Shown in pieces: positions 40,445-50,053 of a stretch of 64,000 bases of DNA; the stretch's first letter is position 1; every line of letters starts with the position of its first letter. Origin of the DNA: Brucella daejeonensis (GTDB taxonomy: Bacteria > Pseudomonadota > Alphaproteobacteria > Rhizobiales > Rhizobiaceae); assembly GCF_014199265.1 (NCBI RefSeq), contig NZ_JACIJG010000015.1, positions 16,567-80,566 of the forward strand. The letters run 5' to 3'. The notes under the pieces were generated by a model. That model saw only the letters and a program-made list of their open reading frames with translations, made no database searches and had not been told where the DNA came from. The position numbers and the translations under genes were made by a program.

Positions 40445-41298
40445 GCGCATTCGATTTTTCCACCCTGCCTCCGCCAGAGGTGATCCGGACATTCTACTTC
40501 GAGACGATCCTCGACGAACGAATGACCGACCTGCGCCAACGCCTATCGGACGCCGGAATCGATTATGATGTCGGCCATCTTGAAACCGATATCCTGAAGG
40601 TCGTTCACCTCGCGGACAGTATGCGGGAAGTTTCGCTGCGAGCAGCGATAAATGACGCTGCCAAGGCAAACCTGCTTGCCTACGCCTTGCGGGGCGACCT
40701 CGACCACCTGGCATTTTTCTATGATGTCGAGCGACTGGAAGGTGAGACAGACGACGCATTGCGCGACCGTACCGTGCTGGCAATCAAGGCGCGTTCGCCC
40801 GGCGGTTCGGAGTGGTGGTATGCAGCAGCTGCGAAACGCGCCGACGTGCGTATCCGCAGCGTCAAGGTTTACCGCGAAGAATTCTGGCCGATCATCCATA
40901 TTGCAGTTCTGTCGAGCGAGAACGGCGGCATCCCCGATCAACCCATGCTGGACGCGGTCACTGCCGAAATCATGAGTGACCGGGTTCGGCTCCTCAATGA
41001 TACGATTGTCATCGAGCCTGCCGTCGCATCCGGCACGGATATTGAAGCCGATATCTGGCTGTTGCCCGATGCCGCTTTCGGATTGATGGACGTATTGCCG
41101 GAAATCTTGAGACAGGCGTGGCAGTCGGAATCCAGCATCGGTTTTGACCTCGAGCCATCATGGATAGAGGCGCGCCTTCATGTTTCAGGCGTGAAGCGAG
41201 TTGTTGTCCGTAGCCCGTCGGCTCCGGTTATCGCATCGGCAGGTGTGGCGCTCACACCGGGATCAATCAAGCTCAATTATATGGGACGCGACTATTGA
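40441..41298 (+). CDS. baseplate protein gpJ-like
   Basis: 285 aa. FSTLPPPEVIRTFYFETIL, the GDLDHLAFFYDVERLEGETD core and a RALLAIKARSPGGSEWWYA-like block (TVLAIKARSPGGSEWWYAAA) match the baseplate J family (PF04865). Forms the wedge between spike and fibres. Confidence 0.92.
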   Translation: MSAFDFSTLPPPEVIRTFYFETILDERMTDLRQRLSDAGIDYDVGHLETDILKVVHLADSMREVSLRAAINDAAKANLLAYALRGDLDHLAFFYDVERLEGETDDALRDRTVLAIKARSPGGSEWWYAAAAKRADVRIRSVKVYREEFWPIIHIAVLSSENGGIPDQPMLDAVTAEIMSDRVRLLNDTIVIEPAVASGTDIEADIWLLPDAAFGLMDVLPEILRQAWQSESSIGFDLEPSWIEARLHVSGVKRVVVRSPSAPVIASAGVALTPGSIKLNYMGRDY

Positions 41299-42110
41299 TA
41301 AATCGGCAGCACCTCCTTGGCGACGATGCGGCGCCGACGCCGCTGGAGCGTGTTCTGTCGGAATCGCTCGATAACCTTCCATTGTTGATGCCGGGTGTGG
41401 AATCCCTGCGCGGCTTCAAATTCAACCCGCCCGATCCGATTGTTCCTTATCTGGTTGCAGAATACGGTTTGAATGAGATCGCGGATTATTTGCCAGACTT
41501 GCGATCTGTGCTTCAGGAGGGCGTTGCCTGGCAGCGCCTGATCGGGACACCCGCCGCCTTACACAAGGCACTGCGCTGGATAAACCACGACGGCGACATT
41601 GAAGAATTCCCGGCCAGGGCGCGCAAGTGGTGGTGGTTTCAGGTTCACTTGCCGTTTGAGGTGAGGAATACCGATTTCGTCAGACCCATGACGCAGCTCG
41701 TCAAGGCTTCGAAGCCACTACGATCAGAGTTTGCCCGCGTTACGGCGGGATGGGATGTGCGGGCCTTTCGGCTCAATACGCACCGCCTGAATGGCGGCGC
41801 AGGGCTGAACAACTGGTCGGGCAAGCGGCGCGCGCCGGGAGAGCCTATTCTGTCCCTCCGGGTTAACCAGACCCGCAGCGTCACGATCCCAACCGGCGGG
41901 CGCATCGACGTCAAGGACATTCAGCATGTCCTGATGGTGCGCACCGTCAATGTTGGCATTCCGATCAGACAACCGTCTTCAAGCTTCGCATCCATGGCGG
42001 CCGTGCGGGTCAACTATCAAAACCGCGCAACCGTGGCCTTCCAGAACGCCCCATTCGTCAACAAACCTTTCGGCGCGCCGGTGCCGCGTGTTCAATCAGG
42101 ATCAGAATAA
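41295..42110 (+). CDS. tail protein gpI-like
   Basis: 271 aa, starting at a TTG (41295) that overlaps the gpJ stop. LVAEYGLNEIADYLPDLRSV and GVAWQRLIGTPAALHKALRW match the gpI family (PF09684). Links baseplate to tail fibre. The C-terminal ~120 residues (after ~150) are extra compared with P2 gpI and may be a fibre-binding extension. Confidence 0.85.
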   Translation: MINRQHLLGDDAAPTPLERVLSESLDNLPLLMPGVESLRGFKFNPPDPIVPYLVAEYGLNEIADYLPDLRSVLQEGVAWQRLIGTPAALHKALRWINHDGDIEEFPARARKWWWFQVHLPFEVRNTDFVRPMTQLVKASKPLRSEFARVTAGWDVRAFRLNTHRLNGGAGLNNWSGKRRAPGEPILSLRVNQTRSVTIPTGGRIDVKDIQHVLMVRTVNVGIPIRQPSSSFASMAAVRVNYQNRATVAFQNAPFVNKPFGAPVPRVQSGSE

Positions 42111-42628
42111 TGGCAGTTTTTACCCAAGATGGTCGCATCGTTGTCGCGCAGGCACTCTTTGAATCGACGTTCTTCCTCGCGGTGGGCGAAGGGTTGCCGG
42201 AATGGGATGACGTCCCGGCCCCTTCCACGCCCGAAGAGCAAGCCGCGCGCGATGCCGAATGGACGGTTTTGACCGACCTTGATAACAAAGTCGGCCTCAC
42301 ACGCACCCGCGACAAGTTCTTCGTTACCCCGGACCTCGAAGGCGATATCGCCATGGCAGACGGGGCCAGATATTCGCAAAGCGAAGAACCAACCCCCTAC
42401 ATCTTTGTCCGCTTTCAGTTGGACCTTGCCGACGCCAGCGGAACAACCTTGCGCGAAACCGGCATGTTTGTCGGGGTCGAGATCAGCGAAACCGTGCCCG
42501 CCGGTCAAATGTATATCCCGCTCGCCGACGTGACGACGGCGGGGAAGATGATCGAAGTTGATCGGTTCGCGCCAATTGTCCGCGATGGATCGATCGGCCA
42601 GACCTTCACCTATGTCATGACCATGTGA
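42110..42628 (+). CDS. hypothetical tail protein
   Basis: 172 aa. VVAQALFESTFFLAVGEGLP near the N-terminus, and PYIFVRFQLDLADASGTTLR, RETGMFVGVEISETVPAGQM later. The pattern resembles small baseplate/fibre-adaptor proteins found between gpI and the large fibre gene in alphaproteobacterial phages. No named family. Confidence 0.6.
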   Translation: MAVFTQDGRIVVAQALFESTFFLAVGEGLPEWDDVPAPSTPEEQAARDAEWTVLTDLDNKVGLTRTRDKFFVTPDLEGDIAMADGARYSQSEEPTPYIFVRFQLDLADASGTTLRETGMFVGVEISETVPAGQMYIPLADVTTAGKMIEVDRFAPIVRDGSIGQTFTYVMTM

Positions 42629-42636
42629 GGTTCACG

Positions 42637-45600
42637 ATGAACAGCATTATCAAGCGGCCGGGCTTCGATGATCGATATGATCGGACCCGCCGACAGCACG
42701 CTATTGCCTTTCCAGATTTGGGGCGTGACGGTCAGGGCATCTACCTGCAATCTGCCGACCTCAACGAAATGCAGTCGCGCGCGCTCGACCAGACGCGGCG
42801 CGGACTGGACTACATCTTGCAGGATGGCCGCATTATGGACGGCCAAGACCCTGTCGTTGAAGTCGAGGATGACGACAATATCCGGGTGCGGCTCCCCGCC
42901 TCCCCGATCTATATCGGCGGCATTGTCCACGACGTGGCTGGCGCGACCTTTGTGCTCCCGAACAAGGGCGATGTCACGATAGGCGTTCGGTCCACTGAAT
43001 TGCTTGTTTCAGACATTCAGGACGAAAGCCTGAAGGGACAGATTTCCGGCACCGAAGCGTTCATGGAAGAAGGCCCCTCGCGGGTTGAAATCGTCGTCGA
43101 GTGGGGGCATTCGCTCGATGGGCTTTCCGGCGCACTGCTGTCCGTTTTTCAAGTTCGCGACGGCGTCATCCTGACGACGTCGACGAACATCGATTTCTCG
43201 GAAATCTACAAGGCAATCGAAACCTATTCCGGCGAAAGCAACGGCTCCTTCGTCAACAATGGATTTATGGTGACAGCGCTCGGCCCGTCACCTGAAGACA
43301 AGCAGGTCTTTTCCGTTTCGGAAGGAACGGCCTACGTCAACGGCAGGCGCATCATCCGTAAGCAGGCCATGCGTTTCGAAGTCGAGGAGACGCCCGATCT
43401 TCGCAACGTCGATGCCGAGCCGCATCCATTCACGGCGGCAACGGGCGGAACGCAGACTTTCAAGGTCTCGAAAGCTCCTATCGACAGCGTGCGTCGCGTG
43501 ACCGTTGAGAAGGAAACGACGGAAACAGTTATCCACGGCCCATATTCGGGCGCGGTGGACCCGTTGCAGCATCCTTCGGTGACGGCCATTCTGGAAATCA
43601 AGCAGGGGGCGACGGTTTACACCTCGCCCGCAAGCTGGTTGCTTTCGCAAGGTCAAATCGACTGGTCGCCCGGCGGCGCGGAGCCATCGCCGGGTAGCTC
43701 GTACACCGTCAAATATCGGTATAACGAGAACGTCCAGCCTGTTTCGATCACGCGTGACGAGGTTACCGTCAGCGGCGCGGCGAACGGCACCAACGTCCTG
43801 ATAGACTACGCCTATAAGCTTCCCCGTATCGATGCGCTATGCATGGATATGACCGGAGCGATGGTCTATGTCGCAGGCGTTTCCGCAGTGTCCCGGCCTC
43901 GCCCTCCTGTCGTCGCGTCAACGATGATCGAGCTTGCCCGGATCGCGAACGATTGGGGTCGCAAACCTATCGTGGAACCGACCGGCGTTCGCAACGTGCC
44001 CTACAATGAAATTCAGGATATGCGCAGAATGCTGATCGACGTTTACGATCTCGTCGCGCAGGAACGCCTGAAAAACGATGTGACAGCCCGCGACGTCGGT
44101 GCAAAGCGTGGCTTGTTTGTCGATCCGCTTCGCAATGACGCCATGCGCGATCAGGGGATCGCGCAGACGGCGGCGGTGTTTGGCGGAAAAATGCGCCTGC
44201 CGATCACGCCGCGCCTGCATACGTTCCCCGCATTCAACGGCATCAAGCATCTTGATTTCGTGGAAGTGTCCGTCATTCGGCAGAACCGGAGAAGCGGGGC
44301 AAAAAAAATCAACCCGTATCAGACGTTCACGCCGATGCCTGGGCGGGCCAGTGTCGAGCCTTCGACCGACATATGGACCGACAAGCAAACCGTATGGACG
44401 TCACCGGAAACGCAGGCTTTCGAGGCGGCGGAAGGCGAATACATCACGGGTATTTCGCTGGAACAGCAGGTCGAGAAGATCGGCGAGCATCTTGTCGAAG
44501 CCGAGTTCATCCGGCAGCGTGAGGTCAAGTTCCGTCTGGAAGGGTTCATTGAAGCCGAAGCGCTCGACTATATGGAGTTCGACGGCATCGAAGTGACCCC
44601 GACCGTTTCCGGCCCGGCGAATGCCGACGGCGTGATTACCGGCAGCTTCACCATTCCCGCCAACGTTCCGACGGGATCGAAGTCGATCTATTTCGAGGGA
44701 TCGGTTGGGACCATTGCAGGATGCAGCTATGTCGGTCGCGGCACGATCACGGTTGAAGAATATCGCCTTACCTCGGCTATGGAGACTTCGACCGAAAGCT
44801 TGCCGCAGCCTGTCGTCAATAATACCGTCATCAACAATGTGACGAACGTCACGAATGTCACGGTCAATCAGGTCAACAATGCGACCCCTGTCACGCCGCG
44901 TATGCGCGACGGCGGCAGTGACGGCGGCGGCGGACATGACCCATTGGCGCAGACATTCACGCTCGCGCAGTCGTGGTGCCTTTCCGGCATCCGGTTGATG
45001 TGTGCAAAGGTCGGCTCTCGCTCGAACTCGATCCTTGTGCAAATCCGCACCGTTGACGTTGGCCTGCCGACCTCAACCGTTCTTGCCGAAGCGTTCGTCG
45101 CCGGAACGGCGCTTGACGAAGGAGAAATCTTCACCGCTCGTTTCCGCTATCCGGTCTTTCTGCAAGGGGGCCGCGAATATTCCTTCGTCGTTCTGACCGA
45201 CGACGCGGAACATTCGTTGTTCGTTGCAGAGATCGGCAAGATCGACCTCGACTTGGATGCAGTCATTACAGAGCAGCCCTTTACCATCGGCGTGCTTCTC
45301 TCCTCGTCAAATGCCTCGACGTGGACGGTGCACAACGAGGCCGATCTTTGGTTCGAGTTGCTTGGATGCCGGTTTGATCCGGTCGAAAAGGTCGTGCCAA
45401 TCGGAAGCTTCAAGGCGACGAAAATGTCGGACGTCATCGTCCGGGCCGGGGTTGAATATCCCGATCCTTCGGTTGACGTCTCCATTCGCCTGACGCGGCC
45501 AAATGGCGAAGTCATCGTTTCATCTCCATCGCAGACCATCCGCTTCGATGAGTATTTTCAGAACGAGAATATTCAGGTCGATGCGGTGCTGCGCGGAACG

Positions 45601-45960
45601 GAGCGCGTGACCCCGTTCATTTTCCCCGACATTCAGATCGTGGAAGGCGAACTCCAGCCGACCGCCAATTATGCAACGCGGGCAATTGATGCACTGGATA
45701 CGAACCGGGTGCTTGTCACCATCGATGCGCTCCTACCTGCCGGATCGTCGGCAAAGGTGCAAATCGGGATGACGGGCGATTACCCGGAAATTCCGGTGTC
45801 GAGCGCAACGCAGCTTGGCGACGGTTTGGTCGAACAAACCTTTATTCGTTCCGCCTACCCGGCGGCAAATCTCGATGCGCGGGCGATGATTACGATTTCG
45901 GGCACGCCAGCAGCGCGCCCGGAAATATCGGCGCTCCGCATGTTGCTTTCGAAGGTGTAA
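42637..45960 (+). CDS. very large DUF4815-type tail fibre/tip protein
   Basis: 1107 aa from the ATG at 42637 (GAGGTT upstream). N-terminal region YLQSADLNEMQSRALDQTRR with GGIVHDVAGATFVLPNKGDV is typical of DUF4815 phage proteins that attach fibres to the baseplate. Residues ~728-755 contain an Asn/Thr/Val repeat (NNVTNVTNVTVNQVNNATP), a flexible or triple-stranded linker, after which a receptor-binding-like beta domain follows. Probably a structural fibre base. Confidence 0.8.
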   Translation: MNSIIKRPGFDDRYDRTRRQHAIAFPDLGRDGQGIYLQSADLNEMQSRALDQTRRGLDYILQDGRIMDGQDPVVEVEDDDNIRVRLPASPIYIGGIVHDVAGATFVLPNKGDVTIGVRSTELLVSDIQDESLKGQISGTEAFMEEGPSRVEIVVEWGHSLDGLSGALLSVFQVRDGVILTTSTNIDFSEIYKAIETYSGESNGSFVNNGFMVTALGPSPEDKQVFSVSEGTAYVNGRRIIRKQAMRFEVEETPDLRNVDAEPHPFTAATGGTQTFKVSKAPIDSVRRVTVEKETTETVIHGPYSGAVDPLQHPSVTAILEIKQGATVYTSPASWLLSQGQIDWSPGGAEPSPGSSYTVKYRYNENVQPVSITRDEVTVSGAANGTNVLIDYAYKLPRIDALCMDMTGAMVYVAGVSAVSRPRPPVVASTMIELARIANDWGRKPIVEPTGVRNVPYNEIQDMRRMLIDVYDLVAQERLKNDVTARDVGAKRGLFVDPLRNDAMRDQGIAQTAAVFGGKMRLPITPRLHTFPAFNGIKHLDFVEVSVIRQNRRSGAKKINPYQTFTPMPGRASVEPSTDIWTDKQTVWTSPETQAFEAAEGEYITGISLEQQVEKIGEHLVEAEFIRQREVKFRLEGFIEAEALDYMEFDGIEVTPTVSGPANADGVITGSFTIPANVPTGSKSIYFEGSVGTIAGCSYVGRGTITVEEYRLTSAMETSTESLPQPVVNNTVINNVTNVTNVTVNQVNNATPVTPRMRDGGSDGGGGHDPLAQTFTLAQSWCLSGIRLMCAKVGSRSNSILVQIRTVDVGLPTSTVLAEAFVAGTALDEGEIFTARFRYPVFLQGGREYSFVVLTDDAEHSLFVAEIGKIDLDLDAVITEQPFTIGVLLSSSNASTWTVHNEADLWFELLGCRFDPVEKVVPIGSFKATKMSDVIVRAGVEYPDPSVDVSIRLTRPNGEVIVSSPSQTIRFDEYFQNENIQVDAVLRGTERVTPFIFPDIQIVEGELQPTANYATRAIDALDTNRVLVTIDALLPAGSSAKVQIGMTGDYPEIPVSSATQLGDGLVEQTFIRSAYPAANLDARAMITISGTPAARPEISALRMLLSKV

Positions 45961-45963
45961 CCC

Positions 45964-47451
45964 ATGGCTACGACGCCGAATTACAACTTGCCCCTGCCGA
46001 ACAGCAGGGGCATTCAAATCGCGGAAATGGAAAAGGTCGCCGGTGCGATTACCGGCATCGATACGGTCCTCGATGGCATTCAGACGTCGACACAGACCGC
46101 GCTTTCTGAACTCGATGACGCGACTTGGAAGAAAGCCGAACTTCCGGCTTCGGACGTCGGCAAGGCGGTTCTGAATGCGGATAGCGAGCAGTCCGGCCGG
46201 GAAGCATTGGGCCTGTCGAATATCGAGCTTCACAAGCTCTTTCTCATGACGTCGGGGGCATATGGCTCGGCCACGAGCGATATAGTAATTGATGACCTCC
46301 TGCCCGGTGATTTCGGCCTTTATAACTCCGGGCTGCCCGGTTCACCTTATTTTCCGGGCGTGAACTTTTGGTGGATCGAAACGCAGCAGATTTACGGCGA
46401 TAGGCACAAGCGCCAGATTGCGACATCATACCGGACGGGCGAGGATGCCGAGCCGGTCGTTATGGCCCGCGTGACCAATGCCGACGGCGTTTACGGACCA
46501 TGGCGTCGGTTCGCCATGGAAACCGACCTTCCCAAACTCGTCAGCGTGGGGAGCGAGCAAAACTTCACGCTTGCTGAAAAGGCACGAGGCCGGGCAAATA
46601 TTGACGCCCTCGGCTCAAGCGATAGAGGCGCGGCCAACGGTGTTGCGTCTCTCGGTTCTGACGGGAAGGTTCCGTCCGGACAGCTTCCGGCCTTGACCAC
46701 CACGGCGACCGTCGGCGCGGCCATGGCGGGAGCCAATTCCAAGGCGACCCCGGCAGACGGCGATTTCTTCGCCGGTGTGCAGGCTGGCGGTTCGACCATG
46801 TTCAAAACGACATGGGCGAACATCAAGACGGCGCTCGCCAGTGTATTCCTGCGGCTGACTGGCGGAACCCTTACCGGGTTCCTGACCCTTCACTCTGCGC
46901 CGACCGCAAATATGCACGCAGCGAACAAGGGGTACGTCGACACCGGCCTGAACGACAAGCTCGCCCTGTCGGGCGGAACGCTGACAGGCGCTCTGTCTGG
47001 CACAACGATTTCACTGTCGGGCGGTATGTCAGGAAGCCTTACCCACCGGTCCGGCGGCGGCTATATGAATATCGGTTCCTTCAACGAGGGCACTTACGGT
47101 TCGGGCTATTGTCGTGCTTGGTGGAATGAAAACGACAATATTCTGACGTTTACGGCAACCGATGGCGATGCCATTGTGAAATCGGAGTATTTCCAAACAA
47201 CCCGCCAGCCCACGGATGTCAGTCACCTTACGCGCAAAGACTATGTAGACAACCTCGTCAATGCCCGCGTTTCCAATGTTCGCCGGGTGGGTCCGTCAAG
47301 TGTCTCTTCTATAACTAAAGGCGGTTCTTGGGATGCGCCAAGCGGATATTTCGTGACCGGGTTGTCGTACGCACTCGAAGGAGCAGCTATCGGCCTTCGC
47401 TCATACCAGCCTCAAGTTTATATCAATGGCGCATGGAGGGCTTTCGCATGA
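45964..47451 (+). CDS. tail fibre protein
   Basis: 495 aa. Middle region has fibre-shaft repeats (LRLTGGTLTGFLTLHSAPTA ... LALSGGTLTGALSGTTISLS) and N-terminal AEKARGRANIDALGSSDRGA, both common in phage fibres. C-terminal SYQPQVYINGAWRAF is a typical tip end. Determines host receptor. Followed by an overlapping assembly-chaperone-like gene. Confidence 0.85.
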   Translation: MATTPNYNLPLPNSRGIQIAEMEKVAGAITGIDTVLDGIQTSTQTALSELDDATWKKAELPASDVGKAVLNADSEQSGREALGLSNIELHKLFLMTSGAYGSATSDIVIDDLLPGDFGLYNSGLPGSPYFPGVNFWWIETQQIYGDRHKRQIATSYRTGEDAEPVVMARVTNADGVYGPWRRFAMETDLPKLVSVGSEQNFTLAEKARGRANIDALGSSDRGAANGVASLGSDGKVPSGQLPALTTTATVGAAMAGANSKATPADGDFFAGVQAGGSTMFKTTWANIKTALASVFLRLTGGTLTGFLTLHSAPTANMHAANKGYVDTGLNDKLALSGGTLTGALSGTTISLSGGMSGSLTHRSGGGYMNIGSFNEGTYGSGYCRAWWNENDNILTFTATDGDAIVKSEYFQTTRQPTDVSHLTRKDYVDNLVNARVSNVRRVGPSSVSSITKGGSWDAPSGYFVTGLSYALEGAAIGLRSYQPQVYINGAWRAFA

Positions 47452-48056
47452 TCGACTATGGCAAATTTACCGCGATAGGCCGCACCGAGACGGATCAAGA
47501 AACCGGCGTGTCGTACGATATCCTCGTGTTCCTCAACTCCAAGGGCGTGGATTGGCTGGACGTATCGAAGGGCAATCCATCGAATTTCTACTGCGCGCTG
47601 ACCGACAATGGCGAGGTCATATTCGCGACCGACGAGGCGGACCAAATCCAGATTGACGGATACCGCCTGATCGGCGTGGAAACGCTCAACGGCTACACCT
47701 TCGGCGATACCGGGACGATTTATGGAAAGCAATGGGACGGAACAAAGATCGGTGAGCCGGTTGCCCCGCCGCCTGACGAAATCAGCGACCGCCAGTTTTT
47801 CCAGAAACTGGCGGTAATGGGGATTATCGGTCAGGCTGATGCTCTGGCGGCAGTGCAGCGAGGCGAAATTCCTGCCCCACTGCAAGCGATCATTGACCAG
47901 CTTCCGACCGAAGACGCCAAGTTTGAAGCGCAAATGCTTGTCGCTGGCGCGCAAACCTTCAATCGCACCCATCCCCTGACAGAGATCGTTCGTCAGACAT
48001 TGGGATGGACAGTTGAACAGAGGGACGATTTTTGGCGAGAGGCCGCAAATCTCTGA
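47448..48056 (+). CDS. tail fibre assembly-like protein
   Basis: 202 aa from the ATG at 47448, overlapping the fibre stop (ATGA). N-terminal beta segment (YDILVFLNSKGVDWLDVSKG), then the C-terminal EISDRQFFQKLAVMGIIGQA ... LTEIVRQTLGWTVEQRDDFW, a motif frequent at the end of alphaproteobacterial fibre-associated proteins. Probably a chaperone or fibre cap. Confidence 0.7.
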   Translation: MIDYGKFTAIGRTETDQETGVSYDILVFLNSKGVDWLDVSKGNPSNFYCALTDNGEVIFATDEADQIQIDGYRLIGVETLNGYTFGDTGTIYGKQWDGTKIGEPVAPPPDEISDRQFFQKLAVMGIIGQADALAAVQRGEIPAPLQAIIDQLPTEDAKFEAQMLVAGAQTFNRTHPLTEIVRQTLGWTVEQRDDFWREAANL

Positions 48057-48135
48057 TCGCATTCAACTATCCACGCACCAGCATCAGACTTGGGACGGCC
48101 TATGGCGAGACACCAAATTGCCGACGGCCAAAACG

Positions 48136-49740
48136 TTATGCATCGAGAATGTCGATCTTCGCATTGAACACCACGTTCTTTGCACGGGCGACAGCCACTA
48201 CGCGCTTGGCCGTCTCAATCTCCATGAACTTTTCGGAGATAACGCAATCTTCTACTGCAATTTCAAAACACTGGTTGCTGCTGATTTCGATCTCTAGAAC
48301 GGTGTTGCTTCGTTCAATTCGAACAGTATTCCCCGACACTTCCAGAGAGCATTTCGGATGGATTATGAACTGCTGTCGAGCGGTTGTTGCCCTCTTGCTC
48401 GACACTGCATCGGAGATCAGGATCGTATTTTCATCGGCACAGAAAACCCGCCTGCCAATCGATGATTTTCGGTCCAGATAGCTTTCCATCTGAATGCGCC
48501 AAATATCTGATTGCTTGGCTAATTCGCTGATTTTGCCAAGTACCCGTGGACGTTTAAACCTTCTCGGTCGCACAAATTCGCACTGGTCGGTAAAGATGCC
48601 GCTATGTCCAAGATATGAACGAATATCGCGGGCATTTCCTTTTTTGTTCCAGTCGTAATTATAGTAACCGGCGTCCATCAGGAAGTCATAACCGTCAACG
48701 TTCAGTGTAATGCTTGTTTCATCGCTATGCCGATGGAAATAAGAATCCCCTCCGCACTTTGCGGTCACATATAATCGTTCTGACTTATAAATAAAAAAAC
48801 CGGATTTTGGGAAAATTCCCATCCCCTCTTTTGGAGAGTATTTCTTCAAGTCTACCCACTGCGTGGGGTGCAATTCAGTATCGCCAATAATAGGAAAGGT
48901 CCCATCCTTGCGAAAAAATAAATGGCAAATTGCCTCGGCTTTCTCGATCCTTTCGACAAACCCCGTTTTGTCAGTTGCAATCGCGTTATCCTGCAAGAGT
49001 TCCACGACCGCCCTGAAAAGGCTTAAGTTCAAGACGTGGTACGCAGGGCTGTTTTCTACGCAGCACCCATCTTCGTCGAACGTATGCTCGAGCATTTTAT
49101 TCAAGCGAGAAAGCGCGTGTGCTTGCCATTCCTGAACAACGCTTTCTGGAATGCTGCTAGGCGAAAGGGTAATTTCAATTAAAGCCCTATCCGCCATCAG
49201 CCCATGGTTGTTTGAGATGTAATGTGCATCGTTCCTCAACCAAGCACCGTGTCGATGCAGGGCTTTATCGATAAGAGCGAGCATATTATCGGGGATAACA
49301 AATCCGTCTGCTCTGGATGCATAGAGAATGTAAGCAAGCATTCGCCCGCGATTTGCGACGGCGTGGTCATCTTTCCATGCAGGCCCGCCCCGTTTCTTGG
49401 CTAACCATTCGAGGTAGGAGCCAAGCAGATGGAATAGCTTGTCCAGATATACGGGGTCCCTACCGTCCGCCCATGCGGTAAGAAGATCGCCCACGAAAGG
49501 TAGCGAATGAAACCAGAGAAGTTTGGAGCTTGAAGCTTCTTTAAATGATTGCGCCCAATTGGGCGGCTCCCCCACGTTAACGCGCCCCGTTATCGGAGCG
49601 GAAATTACGTTTTTTAGTGCTTGAATGCCGTTTTCCTTGCTCGTTCCCCTAAGAAATGGCTTTCTCATATTATTAATTTGTCGATCATGACGAGTATCGC
49701 GCCCTGACAAAAGCGCGTTTTGAGCATAACGACTAAACAA
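48136..49740 (-). CDS. heparinase II/III-family polysaccharide lyase-like protein (prophage cargo)
   Basis: 534 aa, alone on the minus strand inside the plus-strand tail operon. N-terminal alpha/alpha toroid with NDAHYISNNHGLMADRALIE and CVENSPAYHVLNLSLF (candidate His and Tyr). C-terminal beta-sandwich with FHRHSDETSITLNVDGYDFL-MDAGYYNYD, the family's His-x-His...Asp-x-Gly metal/structure motif. Expected to cleave uronic-acid polysaccharides by beta-elimination. No signal peptide is seen. Start uncertain: TTG at 49740 after GGGGGA, or the ATG at 49668. Lower GC than neighbours, so probably recently acquired. Confidence 0.8.
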   Translation of the reverse strand: MFSRYAQNALLSGRDTRHDRQINNMRKPFLRGTSKENGIQALKNVISAPITGRVNVGEPPNWAQSFKEASSSKLLWFHSLPFVGDLLTAWADGRDPVYLDKLFHLLGSYLEWLAKKRGGPAWKDDHAVANRGRMLAYILYASRADGFVIPDNMLALIDKALHRHGAWLRNDAHYISNNHGLMADRALIEITLSPSSIPESVVQEWQAHALSRLNKMLEHTFDEDGCCVENSPAYHVLNLSLFRAVVELLQDNAIATDKTGFVERIEKAEAICHLFFRKDGTFPIIGDTELHPTQWVDLKKYSPKEGMGIFPKSGFFIYKSERLYVTAKCGGDSYFHRHSDETSITLNVDGYDFLMDAGYYNYDWNKKGNARDIRSYLGHSGIFTDQCEFVRPRRFKRPRVLGKISELAKQSDIWRIQMESYLDRKSSIGRRVFCADENTILISDAVSSKRATTARQQFIIHPKCSLEVSGNTVRIERSNTVLEIEISSNQCFEIAVEDCVISEKFMEIETAKRVVAVARAKNVVFNAKIDILDA

Positions 49741-50053
49741 ATCTATCCCCCAAGCATCTTCAACTGAATGTAATGAACTTCAATTTTTGGAAATCTAAAG
49801 TGCCCGCAACCAAAGCCCGGCGGCATGAAGTGACCGCATATCGCCCCCAATAGAACTCAACCCGTGCGCCCCTGCGCATAGCCTACGGCAACTATCACAA
49901 TCTACGACTGTTTGGGAACACGTCGTTATCAACACCAATTACCGCCCTCCGGCGGGAATTACCCAAGCTCGAAAGCCCGGCCACTGAGCCGGGCTTTGCT
50001 ATTTCACCAGCCCGCCCAAACTTGACAGGGCAATATAGATAGGAGACCAACCG
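49741..50053. other. intergenic region between lyase and tail sheath
   Basis: 313 bases without a convincing gene. It must hold the minus-strand promoter of the lyase gene near 49745-49800. It contains the terminator-like hairpin at 49972-49997 and the sheath ribosome site (TAGGAGACC, 50039-50047). Otherwise nothing recognisable. Confidence 0.5.
49972..49997 (+). terminator. terminator-like hairpin before the sheath gene
   Basis: AAAGCCCGGC / GCCGGGCTTT (49972-49981 with 49988-49997), 6-base loop, followed by GCTATTTC. It may insulate the sheath operon from upstream transcription; a T-run exists in both directions (AAA/TTT ends). Confidence 0.6.

Noticed and set aside
50023..50040. TTGACA before the sheath gene as a promoter
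   Set aside because: No acceptable -10 at 16-18 bases; the region upstream is better explained by a terminator-like hairpin and a ribosome site.
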